Origin: Puccinia triticina
Taxonomy: Eukaryota > Basidiomycota > Pucciniomycetes > Pucciniales > Pucciniaceae
NCBI RefSeq assembly: GCF_026914185.1
Contig: NC_070570.1
Coordinates: 1 to 64,000, forward strand
Direction: 5' to 3'
DNA length: 64,000 bases
The position numbers were made by a program, and so were the translations under genes. This document shows, piece by piece, positions 22,786-33,420 of the stretch (the stretch's first letter is position 1; each line of letters opens with the position of its first letter). The notes beneath the pieces are model-generated. The model worked only from the letters and a program-made list of their open reading frames with translations. It was not told the DNA's origin and did no database searches.

Positions 22786-23026
22786 AAGAAGTGTCAGCGG
22801 GGATGGGGGATGGCTAGCCAAAGAGGAGGAGAGACAGGCAGCATACAGGCCAGAACAACATCGAGTGTTATGGTGATAGGGCATTGAGGCTATGTCAAGG
22901 GATTTGACTGGATACAAGGGACCTCGGATGTTTTTTTTGAACAACCACCCCCATATGTCAGCATCCCCCGGAGTCACTTGGGCTCAAGTAACAGTCATGC
23001 CTGATCGGAAAGCCACATTCAATGTG

Positions 23027-23653
23027 TTAAAGGCAATCATTCTTGATTTCAATTCTCAACAAAAAATAAATAAAAATACAATCCCAACCATCCCAGCCAT
23101 CACTAACCTCCACCTCAACCCAGCGACCATCATCGGCCGGCTGGGTGACCATTTGCTCGGCGCCAAGATGATGAGAGGAAGGAGACCAACGGGGTCCAAC
23201 AGGCTTGATCTCAACACCCTCACTCCCTCGTCTGACAAACAACCTCCTGGTCATGACCCTTGGCTGATGACCAGCAACGACGCCGGATGGCTGGTTTTGA
23301 CAGGCAACAAGTGTACTCAATGGTGCTTCATCATCAGAGGCCAAGAACTCAAACACATGCCTGTTTACAATTCGGCCCCAGTCCGACTCTTCCAACTCCC
23401 ACTCCTCATGGTTCTCCAGCTTGTAGTTGGCATGGTAGGGCCAAACTGTCTGGCGGGGAACACCCGGGCCCGGTGGGACTGTCTTTGACTGGCTTGGAAC
23501 AAGCTCCAGATTCAGCCACTCTTCCCCATACGTTAACACTCTCCTCTTCAGCTGAGGCGCTCGGCGAGTGAAAAGGTCCCGCGGAGGCGACAAGTACTGC
23601 TCCAGCGGATCTGTGAAAATTCCAGCCCTCAAATGAGTCTCTCCAACTCTCAT
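23027..23653 (-). CDS. Unrecognised 208-residue frame
   Basis: A minus-strand frame from ATG 23653 to a stop at 23027. Composition is protein-like (Trp- and Glu-rich segment TYGEEWLNLELVPSQ, then VWPYHANYKLENHEEWELEE), with a charged C-terminal part ending in a hydrophobic run (DCIFIYFLLRI). I recognise no domain, signal peptide or repeat. The opposite strand is also open over 22892-23488, so one frame is a shadow; the minus frame has the more natural amino-acid mix. No TATA box or splice sites can be assigned. It may be part of a transposon or a rust-specific gene. Confidence 0.3.
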   Translation of the reverse strand: MRVGETHLRAGIFTDPLEQYLSPPRDLFTRRAPQLKRRVLTYGEEWLNLELVPSQSKTVPPGPGVPRQTVWPYHANYKLENHEEWELEESDWGRIVNRHVFEFLASDDEAPLSTLVACQNQPSGVVAGHQPRVMTRRLFVRRGSEGVEIKPVGPRWSPSSHHLGAEQMVTQPADDGRWVEVEVSDGWDGWDCIFIYFLLRIEIKNDCL

Positions 23654-23659
23654 AGTACA

Positions 23660-24480
23660 AAGAAAAATTGTCTACCTAGCCTCTCGCTGAATCAGTTGGG
23701 TATTGGAGATCATCGCCTGACATCCGCTGAGGCAGCCACAATAACAGCAGATTACGACTTAGTACGGCTTGAGAAGGCCGAAAAGGATGTTGAAGGGTAT
23801 GAGTAGGCCCAGACAGACTGTATTGGTTGACGAGTGGGATCATTATGAAGATCTGTGTATTTGAACGACCACCATGGCATGTGCAAACTGGTGGTTCCAT
23901 GGCGGTGGTGTTGTTGCCATGGTACATACTGTTGGTCGTGTTGTTGCCATGGCTTTGGGGTTGTGAAAGCTCAAGACCTGCGGGTGGGAATTGGATATAT
24001 AAGCTGAGCTCTGGCTGGTCTGTTTGTCCCCCAGGCACATCAGTTTTTGCTGTAATTCCAGCTGGTGGTGTGTCTCACGCTTCCCCACTGCTGCATATGC
24101 ATTTGCACAGTCTGGGGGGTTAAAAATCTGGCCCCCCATTATGCATTCTGCCATTGGCGCTGCAGGGGGCCTTCAACACATACTGTTTGACCCATCCGGT
24201 GAGTTGGGCGGCAGTATGGGGGCCTGGGTGCAGCAGCTTTGGCTGGTGTTGGGCTACGTTTCTGGTTGAGATTTTTGCCCATTTTAAATGCAATTTAGCC
24301 TGTCACATTATATGTAATTCCTGTATTTAGTTAGTGGGCAAACCCATTCTATTTTTTTGTACTTTATTGCCTTGTGGGGAAAACCCTGTCATTTTTTTGT
24401 AAATTTTTTCTATTGTAGGGGGAACCCTTGGATTTTTTTTTCCACAAAACTGTGGTTTTAATAGACTTGGATTTGCTGAG
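23660..24480. other. No gene seen
   Basis: Direct words gttgttgccatgg recur three times at 23900-23955. The remainder, including a T-rich tract at 24290-24450, shows no coding character. Confidence 0.35.
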
Positions 24481-25574
24481 TTGAAGGTGGAGGAGACAGG
24501 TGGAAGGGGTGCTGGACTACTAGATGAAGTGAGTGAATACCATAGGAAGCCAAGTAAGTTTCTGGAGAGTGTGGTGTGGAGGAGGTATACGCCCTTGGAA
24601 CTACAGCAGTTTGATGGGAAGGATGGGAGGAAGATTGTGAGTGATTGTAGTCAAGCAATAATTTGGTGTGGGTTGGTTTGCTGTACTGATCAATTCTCTA
24701 ATTTATTCGTTGAGGGTAGTTGTTTGCGGTGAATGGAGTGATTTATGATGTGTCATCCGGACAAGACTTCTATGGTCCAGATGGGTTCATCCGCCCAGCA
24801 GGCATCATTCAAGAGTCTTGGAGGTGAATTCATTTATATGGGAACTTTGCTGGTAGGGATGGATCTTGTGGGCTGGCTAAGCAATGGTTTGATGAAAGTG
24901 TCAGGGAGGGTCTCTAAAGTGGCTACGCTCTGAATGCAGCGGATAGCTATCCACAACTACTCAGTCGGAAGCTCTACTCAACCGCCTCTGCAGGAGGATA
25001 AAACCACGCCTCCAGGAGGAGGGGCTGTTGACAAGGGTCAACCGGAGGCTTGCAGCGCTCCTGGGGGGAATAGGAAATGAGGGATACTAGAGCTTGAACT
25101 TACCTAATGGGTGAGGTCAAGCGCTTATATCAAAAGAGAATTGGAGAGAGAAAAGAAAAGAGATGTCAAAGGCCCCAATTGCAGTAGTCAAAGTTGTCAA
25201 GAACTGCAATGTTGGCGGGCTTGGTAAATCAAATCTGAGGGAAAACTCCAATAAGGATGGTTCCCTCATAATTATACTAGTAGATCTGTTGATCTGTGAC
25301 AGTCTTACTTGACAAGCGTCTTTCTCTTTTCAAGGATTGCTTTGCTGCGCGCAGTCTCCGCGCGCTCCTTTGCGCTCCTTGGCTTAGGGCCAAGTGACTA
25401 TAAGCCGCTAGTAGTCGCGGCGTTGTCAGTTGCTGCGCTGTCTAGACTAGCATCTGGCTGACAGAAAGCATGCTTGCTTGGGTGGATTCTGGGATCAATA
25501 GGCTGGCTTATCTAAGTGAGGAGGAGCGGGAGAACTTGATTGGCTGGTCAGATCTGTTTAAGGGCCTCTTGTGG
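24481..25574 (+). pseudogene. MAPR/Dap1-type cytochrome b5 gene, damaged
   Basis: Exon pieces encode the heme-binding fold of the membrane-associated progesterone receptor (MAPR/Dap1) family: RRYTPLELQQFDGKDGRKI (to 24636), then after an 83-nt GT-AG intron (24637-24719) LFAVNGVIYDVSSGQDFYG, then YGNFAGRDGSCGLAKQWFDE (to 24897), then after a 567-nt intron (24898-25464) KSMLAWVDSGINRLAYLSEE and ENLIGWSDLFKG (to 25574). Family members bind heme and support cytochrome P450 sterol enzymes in the ER. Damage: no ATG or N-terminal membrane anchor in frame; extra sequence with a frame break between DFYGPDG and YGNFAGRD; a C-terminal end replaced by unrelated sequence after FKG. I call it a pseudogene, although unusual splicing could rescue part of it. 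Confidence 0.7.
24930..25450. other. Sequence inserted within the MAPR intron
   Basis: The second intron of the MAPR gene is far longer than any other intron here. Its interior (ggaggataaaacc..., gaggtcaagcgcttatatc..., a GC hairpin at about 25345-25380) is not intron-like and is probably old transposon DNA. No inverted termini or target duplication could be fixed. Confidence 0.35.
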
Positions 25575-25636
25575 GTAAGTGTATTGGTTGTACAGTGCCT
25601 CACACAACTTCTCAACTAACCCGTGCCTGAAGAAAA

Positions 25637-25945
25637 AATGGAACTTTTGTTGAGAGCTGAGACACAATTACACACTATACACTTATCACTTACACACATA
25701 CATCCATACATATGCATATAGTCAGTAGAACCCTAACCTAGTGATACCAGATCTTCAAACCTATTCTTGTACCTAGTCTATATCTATCCACCCACCCCCG
25801 CTCCCCTACTCTCTCTTCATTGAGATAGGAGAATTGGACCTCGGCGTGTGGAGAGCTCACATTGTATCGGACTATCATCATATAGCTTCCTTGAGTTCCT
25901 TACACTACAAACATTTATTATTTTGCCCCCAAAAAAAAAAAAAAA
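25637..25945 (+). mobile_element. LTR-like sequence truncating the MAPR gene
   Basis: Starts TGTTGAGAGCTGAGACAC, the copia-style LTR start also seen at 15564 and, on the minus strand, at 39266 and 48509. It continues through AC-rich DNA to ...ctacaaaca near 25915, followed by an A-rich tract (25931-25945). No 5-bp duplication was found. It lies just where the MAPR reading frame loses homology. Confidence 0.35.
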
Positions 25946-26211
25946 GTCAACATGAAAAAAATAAAACCAAATTTTCACTCAGGGGAACAAACTGAGCATG
26001 CTGAGCCAAAAAAATAAAATGTCCCAAACTGAGCAAAAATCATTGGACAATGTTTTGGGATGGTTTTTTTTCACAGGCCTGGTGGGCCTGGAGCTGGCTT
26101 GAGCGGGCCTTGAGCGGGCCTGCCCCAAAAGCACATTGGGTCAGTATTAAAGGAGTTTTGCCTTGCCCTGGGAGCTTCTGGGGCTTTTGATGGGACCAAA
26201 ATCTCAACATG

Positions 26212-26632
26212 GGCTTTTGGTGGTCTAGAAGTATCAACCCGGGCCACTGAATAGCCCATGGGCCTTTAAATTCCCAGAAAGCCCACCAGAGCCCCCACAT
26301 AGCTAATGGGCTCTTGGTGGCCCATGAAGATCCCTATGGGCCAACAGATACTTTCATCATGGGATCCCATGGGCTTTTTGCTTCCTTTCTGGGCCACAAA
26401 AAGCCCATGGGGAGCTTTTTGGACCACCAAAAGCCCATGAGGATATCTGTTGGCCCATGGAGATCTTCATGGGCCACCAAAAGCCCATGAGGGTATCTGT
26501 TGGCCCATGGAGATCTTCATGGGCTACCAAGAGCCCATTAGCTATTTGGGGGCTCTGGTTGGCTTTCTGGGAATTCAAAGGCCCATGGGCTATTCAGTGG
26601 CCCGGTTTGATACTTCTAGACCACCAAAAGCC
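26212..26632. repeat. Foldback repeat, 420 bp
   Basis: 26212-26400 (ggcttttggtggtctagaag onward) is repeated in inverted form at about 26440-26632, meeting near 26420. The arms themselves are rich in palindromic catggg/cccatg words. No coding capacity. Confidence 0.75.
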
Positions 26633-26818
26633 AGGCGGTCATCACCAGCTTAACAAAAGCATGGGCAAAAGGTGGATTCCACAAAATTTCCGGCCATTCT
26701 TTGTGGGTAGGAGGGGCGTCCTTGCACACGGCCCTTGGCGTCAGCGCAGAAGAGATCTGCTCCCTTGGCTGATGGCAGTCAAATTGCTACAAAAGATACA
26801 TCAGGCAGTATTCCCCAG

Positions 26819-27655
26819 TAGAGATGGCCAAACGGGTCCGGGTACCCGCGACGGGTGCGGGTACTTGCTGTGAATTTCTCCAATTTTGGACACCCGGACC
26901 CGGACACGGCACCCGCCGACGGGTACCGGCGGTACTTGAGGCGGGTACCGTGGGTACCGCACTGGTGACCGATTGAGTGGGGTATGTACACACCCCTCTT
27001 GATGACCGCACATTGAGCGGGGTGCACATCCCACTTGATGACCGGCCATCGAGTGGGATGCGCACTCAACCCGATGACCGGCCATTGAGTGGGGGTGTAG
27101 GCCGGTCATCGAGCAGAGTACACACCCCGCTCCGTGGCCGGCCATCGTGATCACCCCACTCGATGTCCGGTCATTGCGTGGGATGTGGAGGTGTGTACTC
27201 CGCTCAACGATGGCCGGTCATTGAGGGTGTGTACTCCACTCGATGACCGTTCATCGAGCGGGGTGTGTACTCGGTGACCGGTCAATGGTCATCGAGTGCG
27301 CATCCCACTCGATGGCTGGTCATGGAGTGCACCGGCCATCGAGTGAGATGTATATCCCGCTTGATGTCCGGTCATCAAGCGGGGTGTGTACTCCGCTTGA
27401 TGTCCCATCAAGCGGGGCGTGTACTCCGCTTGATGTCCGGTCATCAAGCGGGGTGTGTACCCCACTCGATGGCCGGCCATCCACTGCTGAAATTGGCGGG
27501 TACCTGTTTGGTACCCGGGTACCCGGTGATTTTCCGGCCCAAATTGCATACCCGGACCCGTACACGGCACCCGCGGACGGGTACTCAAAGGGCAGTGGCG
27601 GGTACCCGCCAACGGGTGCGGGTACCGCCAAACGGGTACCCACTGGCAATCTCTA
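26819..27655. mobile_element. hAT-type MITE with internal palindromic tandem array (837 bp)
   Basis: Ends TAGAGATGGCCA... and ...TGGCAATCTCTA, flanked by a perfect 8-bp duplication TTCCCCAG (26811-26818 and 27656-27663), the hAT signature. Subterminal regions repeat gggtacccg in both orientations for about 130 bp on each side. The centre (about 26950-27480) is a tandem array of roughly 38-bp units, each built on gatgaccggtcatcgag followed by ggggtgtgtac. No transposase. Frames across the array come from its periodicity. Confidence 0.9.
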
Positions 27656-28029
27656 TTCCCCAGCCCAACTAGATCAATCTCTCTCTTTACTGTCTACATT
27701 AGAGGACAGGTGGGTGAACAGAAATTGATGACATGCGGAACTAAGTTAGTCAACTCAGTCAAACTCAACCAAAGTAAGTGGGTGATTGTGCAAGGCTCAG
27801 GCTTCTGGTCCTCTTTGCCAGAGTCAATGGGTCTAGCACTGATCCCCCACTCGCGTGCTCTCTTTTTTCTTCTGCTCCGGTGAGCTTTTCCCTCCTCTTG
27901 AGCCTCCAAGACCCAGGATGAATTCTGGAGCGTCTCCAGAGACTCGGGGGACACGGGGTGGAAAGCTCCCCCCCCGACCCACACACTGCCGGCTTGAGGC
28001 AACCCTAGTGGGCTCCTAGGCCGGCCTAG

Positions 28030-28105
28030 AGCAAACTTAACACAAGTCCCTCCCTGTGCTTGCAGGGCGCAAGCACCCTCCCGCTTGCGGGAGGGACTTG
28101 TGCCT
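28030..28105. repeat. Short GC-rich hairpin (snap-back family)
   Basis: ttaacacaagtccctccc pairs with gggagggacttgtg across cgcttgcgg-type inner palindromes. One of the clearest members of the set. Confidence 0.6.
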
Positions 28106-28602
28106 AATGTCCAACATTTGGCCTGAGGCTACCCAGCCAAATGGCCAAAAAATCCTTCTAATCCACATATCCCCGCATACCCCTTGGATTTCTTCACAGC
28201 CTCTAGTACCATTAGAATCAGCTCCTTGTTGTACATGTTACCATGTATCCCATCAAAGTTGTATCCTCATCCCTTGGAAGTAATTTTGATGTAAAAAAAC
28301 TGCCTTGGGAGGTCTGGTGAGCCAAAATCGTGAGAACCTTTCCAATCTTGACCAGCGAGTGGCCCAATGGGTCCATTACATTGCTCAGAAAAAGCCCTGG
28401 CAAGAATGGCTGCTGAGCAGCCAATGTTTGTTGAGAATACTTGAAAAAATATGTACAAGATAGCTGAGATCAAGGGCTACAACATGGTCAGCTGGGATTT
28501 GGAGTAAAACCGTAGAGCTAATCATAAAATAAATGTAAATACAAAATTGCTCATTTTCTTCAAAAAACCTTGTCAGCCTCAGGCCAAGAATCTGACTTTA
28601 GT

Positions 28603-28662
28603 CCTAAGCCTCTCCTTTGGAGACGCTTTGCGCCTCCTTGGAGAGGCTTAGTTAAGCTCTGG
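28603..28662. repeat. Short GC-rich hairpin (snap-back family)
   Basis: ctaagcctctcctttggag pairs imperfectly with ctccttggagaggcttag around gacgctttgcgcc, then runs into ttaag. Confidence 0.55.
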
Positions 28663-28714
28663 CCTAGAGCGGGCGTGGAAGTCTTAGCGCTAACGCGCTT
28701 GCTTGAAAATTTAA

Positions 28715-29059
28715 GACCATCTGCACCAGGCGCTAAGTTAGCCCGGATTAGGGCACTTAGTTTGACCCCGCACCCGCATCGGGTTGGATCAACCGGGGAT
28801 CAACTTAGCCCAGAGCTCCGTTTGGAGCTAGTGGGGTCTAAATGTAGACCCCACTAATCCTGGGACTAATCCCAAAATGAATATGCATCATGCTTGTTAG
28901 CATGAACTTTATGTGTTTAGGTGCCAAACACATAACATATAGGCACCTAAACACATAACCTTCAACAGCCTCGGACCTGCTCATCCCCACCCATGCGGAT
29001 GGCCGATTGGATTATCCTATTCCAATTGTAATCCGAGCTAGTTAGCCCAAGAGATGCTC
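28715..29059 (+). mobile_element. PIF/Harbinger-type MITE A (345 bp)
   Basis: Begins GACCATCTGCACCAGGCGCT after TAA (28712-28714) and ends GATGCTC before TTA (29060-29062). The 3-bp TAA/TTA flanks and the GAxCATC...GCTAAGTTAGC terminus match the Harbinger element at 32809. Its sequence is almost exactly repeated, inverted, as MITE B. Confidence 0.7.
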
Positions 29060-29062
29060 TTA

Positions 29063-29415
29063 GAGCATCCGCATCTGTGGCTAGATTAGCCTGGGCTAAC
29101 TAGCTCGGATTACAATCAGAATAGGATAATCCGATCAGCCATCCACATGGGTGGGGATTAGCGGGTCCAAGGCTGTCAGAGGTTATGTGTTTAGGTGCCT
29201 ATATGTTATGTGTTTGGCACCTAAACACATAAAGTTCATGCTAACAAGCATGATGCATATTCACTTTGGGATTAGTCCCAGGATTAGTGGGGTCTACATT
29301 TAGACCCCACTAGCTCCAAACGGAGCTCCGGGCTAAGTTGATCCAACCCGATGCGGGTGCAGGGTCAAACTAAGTGCCCTAATCCGGGCTAACTTAGCGC
29401 CCGGTGTGGATGGTC
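29063..29415 (-). mobile_element. PIF/Harbinger-type MITE B, inverted twin of A (353 bp)
   Basis: Begins GAGCATCCGCATCTGTGGCT right after the shared TTA and ends GGATGGTC before TAA (29416-29418). A and B are tail-to-tail copies, together a 700-bp palindrome including the word tatgtgtttaggtgcc and the inner gctagttagcc block. Two insertions at one TTA, or aberrant transposition of one copy, would explain it. Confidence 0.7.
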
Positions 29416-29433
29416 TAAAGAAGAGAATCAAGA

Positions 29434-30790
29434 CTAGGGAGTGTCTCTTAAGAGCATTTGCACACCTTGGGTTAAGTTGATGATTTTGGGCAACTTAATC
29501 CAAGCGGCAATTGCATTGGTCCGGGCTAACCCTGGGTCAACAAGCCTCAGGTTTGATTTCAGGCTTGTGAGATTACTAGCCAAGGTGAACAACACCGTCC
29601 TCATAAATTGAGGAGGGTGTTGGGAGCTCAACAAGCTGCGGAAAAAGGTAAGCAAAGCAAACCAGAGTCCACAGTCCAAAGCTGTGCTGTGGAGGAATGA
29701 AAATACTGATTGCATCTAAATGATGAATACAGTTTCTGCATCCGCGAGCCGCAAAAATCAACACGTGGAGATTCCCGGTCAGATACCTCTAGCAGAGAGA
29801 ATCTCAGCTAACACCAAAGGTGAGTAGCGAGTTCAATCACTAGATGGTAGAGATGTTCAGCTAAAGGCTTCATCCCCTCCTGCAGTCAAAGACGCACAGG
29901 AAAAGACCAAACGAACCACCGAATCCTCTCGAAGAGAAGAAACGGAAAAAGGTGAGTTAGCGAGTGTAAACACTTCGTCCATAAGAAACGAAAGGCCGTA
30001 GGAGCTGAACATAAGGTGTTCTTGATTAGACGCCGTTGCGCAACTCCTACGCCGTTTTGCCGAAGCTAAATAAGCTGGACAATAAGAGATAAACTCTTAA
30101 TCCAAGTAAGAGATTGGATTTATCCTTATCCTTGCGCAGGAAGAGTTAATGCATGATACAGTTTGCCACCAGCAAACAGGAAGATCATTAAGATCATCTT
30201 AAGCCTGAATTCCATAAAGGAATCCACTTTTTAGTTCTACAAAAAGTAGACAGCGGCTTCTTGTTCCGCTCTTAGGTAATTTTACTTTCCCATATTTTGT
30301 GACACTTGTAATTAGATTGTATACATGAACATCTAATTATAAGCTCTTAGTCCTTTGAGTTCTTTCAAGGCTAAGGTCAGCTAAATTAGCACTGTTCACG
30401 TAAGAAATCTATGACCATGTGAGAGATATACATCAGCATACTTTCCCAGCAAAATTGGCTGGCACAATGGGATAAACTTTATTTCAATCTTGCTGATATT
30501 TAGCTTACGTGAAGAGTGCTATTTAGCGGGCCTTAACCTGAAATCTAGCCTCAGGCTAAGGCGGTCTGCGGCTCATTTCAGCGCATTTTAGCCTGAAACT
30601 AACCAAAAAAATGTGTTTGCCCACTTGAAGGCAACCTTGTCAGCTAACCTGCCCACAAACCCGGGCTTATTTAACTCAAAAACTTAGCAAACGAATGCAA
30701 ATGCTCTAAGCCCCTTTTCAGGGGCTCAAAAAGCTCCCCTCTTCAACTCACCACTTAGAACCCTGAGGGGTTCAGTCAAGGCAGTTGAAA
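29434..30790. other. No intact gene; split segment shared with 59.1 kb
   Basis: Three islands at about 29620-29690, 29795-29830 and 29885-29925 match 59090-59160, 59275-59305 and 59360-59390. Each of the first two ends at a donor-like gtaagcaaagcaaacc or ccaaaggtgag, so they look like short exons of one repeated gene or retroelement leader. The rest (29960-30790) is AT-rich without coding signal. Confidence 0.35.
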
Positions 30791-31886
30791 CACCAGGGGG
30801 GGATTTGTGGCACTCTCTAGAGAGTGCCAGACTGTATTTTTATCATTCAAATGGTCTGATGTGAGTTCAATGTCAACTGCAACTCTTTGTTCATTTTTTT
30901 TGCCAATGCAAGGCTAACTATAGGTGAAGTTGTTGTGGAATAATCTGTGACTCAATTTCAACACATGAACATCTCTGTGTTGAAATCATCCATTTGGTTC
31001 ATCATGGCCACAATTCTGGATGTGAACTTCAATTTACAACATGTTTTGGAAAAATACAAGTATCCTTGTTCTGAAACATATCCTTGACCAAGTGACAAGG
31101 AATTTTTTGCAGAGCTGAGTTTTTTTTTCATTAGATAAACACATAAAATCATATAATGAAGCAGACTATGGAAATGTAACAAACACAAAGGCTAAGCCAA
31201 ATGGTAGATGAATCATTGTGGCATATTTATTCCATGGCTATTCCAATATTAAATTGGGAGGAGATTGGTTTGAAATCAAATTTTTATTCTTTAAATAGCA
31301 AGCAGTGCCAAAGCTGGGAAAACTGGTGTAACCTGCCATTTTCCTCCCTGCAATACAAAATGTGAAAGCTACTGGAGCCAGTTCTGCCTACCATTTTACC
31401 AAAGAATGAATTTTGAAACATTTAAGAAGGGTGAAGTTTGAAGTGCCATCTGCTGTTCATTTGGTACCAATCCATGCAGCTGACATACTTGAATAGACAT
31501 TGCACAATTTTCATCAGTTCACCTCCACCTGACTGAAAAATGCAGAGGCTAGAGGCAAGAATAACCAAGCTTCTATAGGCAATGGCAGCTAGATTGGTAG
31601 ATATCAACAGGTGCATAAATATTTCAGTGATCCTGCAAGTAGCAAGAGAAAGAACTGAAAACCTGGTCTGAGAAATCTGAGGTGAGAAGTCAATTCTGAA
31701 ATGCCCATGGACATCCCAGCATAAGTCACACCTTTTTTACTTGTAGTTTTATCATCTTCAAATCTTTTCCCTGACCGTTCCCGTCATTTTTTCCCTACAG
31801 CTAGCATTCCTTCATCATATTTATAATTGTGTCCATGTGTATTCTGCAACAACATCATGTTGATTTTTCTTATCAAATCGTACTTA

Positions 31887-32050
31887 GACCCTGTTTGGAC
31901 GCACTGGTATACATCATAAATAGTGCAAATTCATGACGCACAAACTAAATTTTACCCCACATTGCCACCAAATTTTTAAAGCCCCCTGGGGGCCGGGCCA
32001 CATCATAAATTCACCCATTTATGATGTATAATGGTGCATCCAAACAATCC
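31887..32050. mobile_element. Tourist-like MITE (164 bp)
   Basis: Flanked by TTA (31884-31886 and 32051-32053). Termini GACCCTGTTTGGACGCAC and the inverse of GGATTGTTTGGATGCACC, with inner tatacatcataaat repeated inverted. Size, TTA duplication and the GTTTGG terminus fit PIF/Harbinger-derived MITEs. Confidence 0.7.
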
Positions 32051-32608
32051 TTAAGCAGCACCAGGTGTTGAATAATGCTGATGCATTATGGACATGCTGT
32101 TTCCAAACCAATCAACGTCATTTGCATTGGATTGGCAGGAGTTTCATGCATATGCAATGAAAATAATAATAATAACTTGTGTGCAGGAATTTTCAAGCTG
32201 GGCACAAGTCAACTACGGCTGCAGGGGGGAAACAGGGATCAGCTTGGTCTCCCCGTGTGTCCCCAGGGGGGTTTTGTTTTGTTCATGATGTCCACCCCCA
32301 TGTTTGGCCAAACATGAGGGGAGACATTTGCAAGTGGCTGCACTGCCCAACTTACTACTCGGACAGTCTTGCCCAAGTAGTTTTCGGACCGAGTTCGTCC
32401 AAGAATTCCAAAATAAAGACCCAATAGATTGCTAAAGTAGTCGGACGACATCTGTCCAAGAACTGCTCGGACAAGACTGTCCGAGCAGTTGATTGCTGCA
32501 GTGATGATCATGTACACAGACTCAACAAACAACATGTGCTTTCGTCGAGCTGCTAAAGCCCCCACCAAAAGAACATTCCAGCACATACTGACCATCCAGA
32601 TGCTCTTT

Positions 32609-32720
32609 GCTTTGGCACACTCCTATAACGGAGTGTGCTTTGGCACACTCCTATAACGGAGTGTGCTTTGGCACACTCCTATAACGGAGTGTGCTTTGGC
32701 ACACTCCTATGACGGAGTGT
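32609..32720. repeat. Four tandem 28-bp palindromic units
   Basis: Units at 32609, 32637, 32665 and 32693, each containing acactcctataacggagtgt, a near-perfect hairpin. The fourth has one change (tatgacgg). Near-identity implies recent expansion. Confidence 0.9.
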
Positions 32721-33055
32721 GCTTTGACCGAGCTCGGAAGGGCTGGCCCAATGACCAGCATGTGCTGGTCATCAGGCTAAGGCTTCTCCAACTCAATGGC
32801 CAGCATAAGAGCATCCGCATCGGTGGCTAAGTTAGCTCGAGCTAAGACACTTAGCCACATATCTCATCCGCATCGGGTCCGGCTAAGACCCGGCTATCTT
32901 AGCAAAAAACTAGAATCCTGGCTAGCAGCAGCTAAATATAGCCGCCGCTAGCTCGTGGCTAGGGAGCTCTTGATCCCCCCAGGCTAGCAGAAGCCATCCT
33001 CCGTATTCCAACAACCTACGTCAAGTATTGACGGTACAACACAACCCAACAGAAT

Positions 33056-33336
33056 ATGGCGAAACCAAAACCAAAGAAGACCGCTCCAAACACCCCCTCA
33101 GGGCCACCTGAAGAATTGCCAAATGAACAACCAGCGGCGAAAAAAAGAGAGCTCCGAATTGGCTCCCCAAAGAGGACTTGCAACTCTCAAAGAGCTGGAT
33201 ACTCATCTCAACCGATCCAATCAAAGGAAACTCTCAAACTTGCGACTAATTCTGGGAGCGTGTGCTTGCTGACTTCAACCAATATTCACCGGGACCGCCG
33301 CGAAGCCCCTGGGATAGTTTAATGCACAGAAACTGA
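33056..33336 (+). pseudogene. Harbinger accessory protein, Myb/SANT-like, broken
   Basis: ATG 33056 opens a basic N-terminus (MAKPKPKKTAPNTPSGPPEE). After an A7 run near 33142 the frame must shift by one base to continue as NWLPKEDLQLSKSWILIS...GNSQTCD, then a TAA, then FWERVLADFNQYSPGPPRSP to a stop at 33334-33336. The Trp/acidic/Ser pattern and FWERV helix are typical of the Myb/SANT-like second protein that Harbinger elements need for nuclear import and DNA binding of the transposase. One frameshift in the A-run and one stop (CAA to TAA possible) show decay. Only the N-terminal part of a full-length accessory protein is present. Confidence 0.65.
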
Positions 33337-33420
33337 GAGTAAAACATTGAGTAAAGAACAATAAGAACAATAAAAAACAAGCAGATAGCAAGAGCAGAAA
33401 TCAAGAGAAAAATATAACAA

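Noticed and set aside
26801..27728. Several long overlapping frames on both strands between 26.8 and 27.7 kb.
   Set aside because: They arise from the 38-bp tandem palindromes of a hAT MITE; their proteins are simple repeats such as SSGVHTPLD.
32239..32595. A 118-residue minus-strand frame inside the 30791-36675 element as a possible transposase.
   Set aside because: No catalytic motifs; the region is made of ctcggacagtcttg palindromes.
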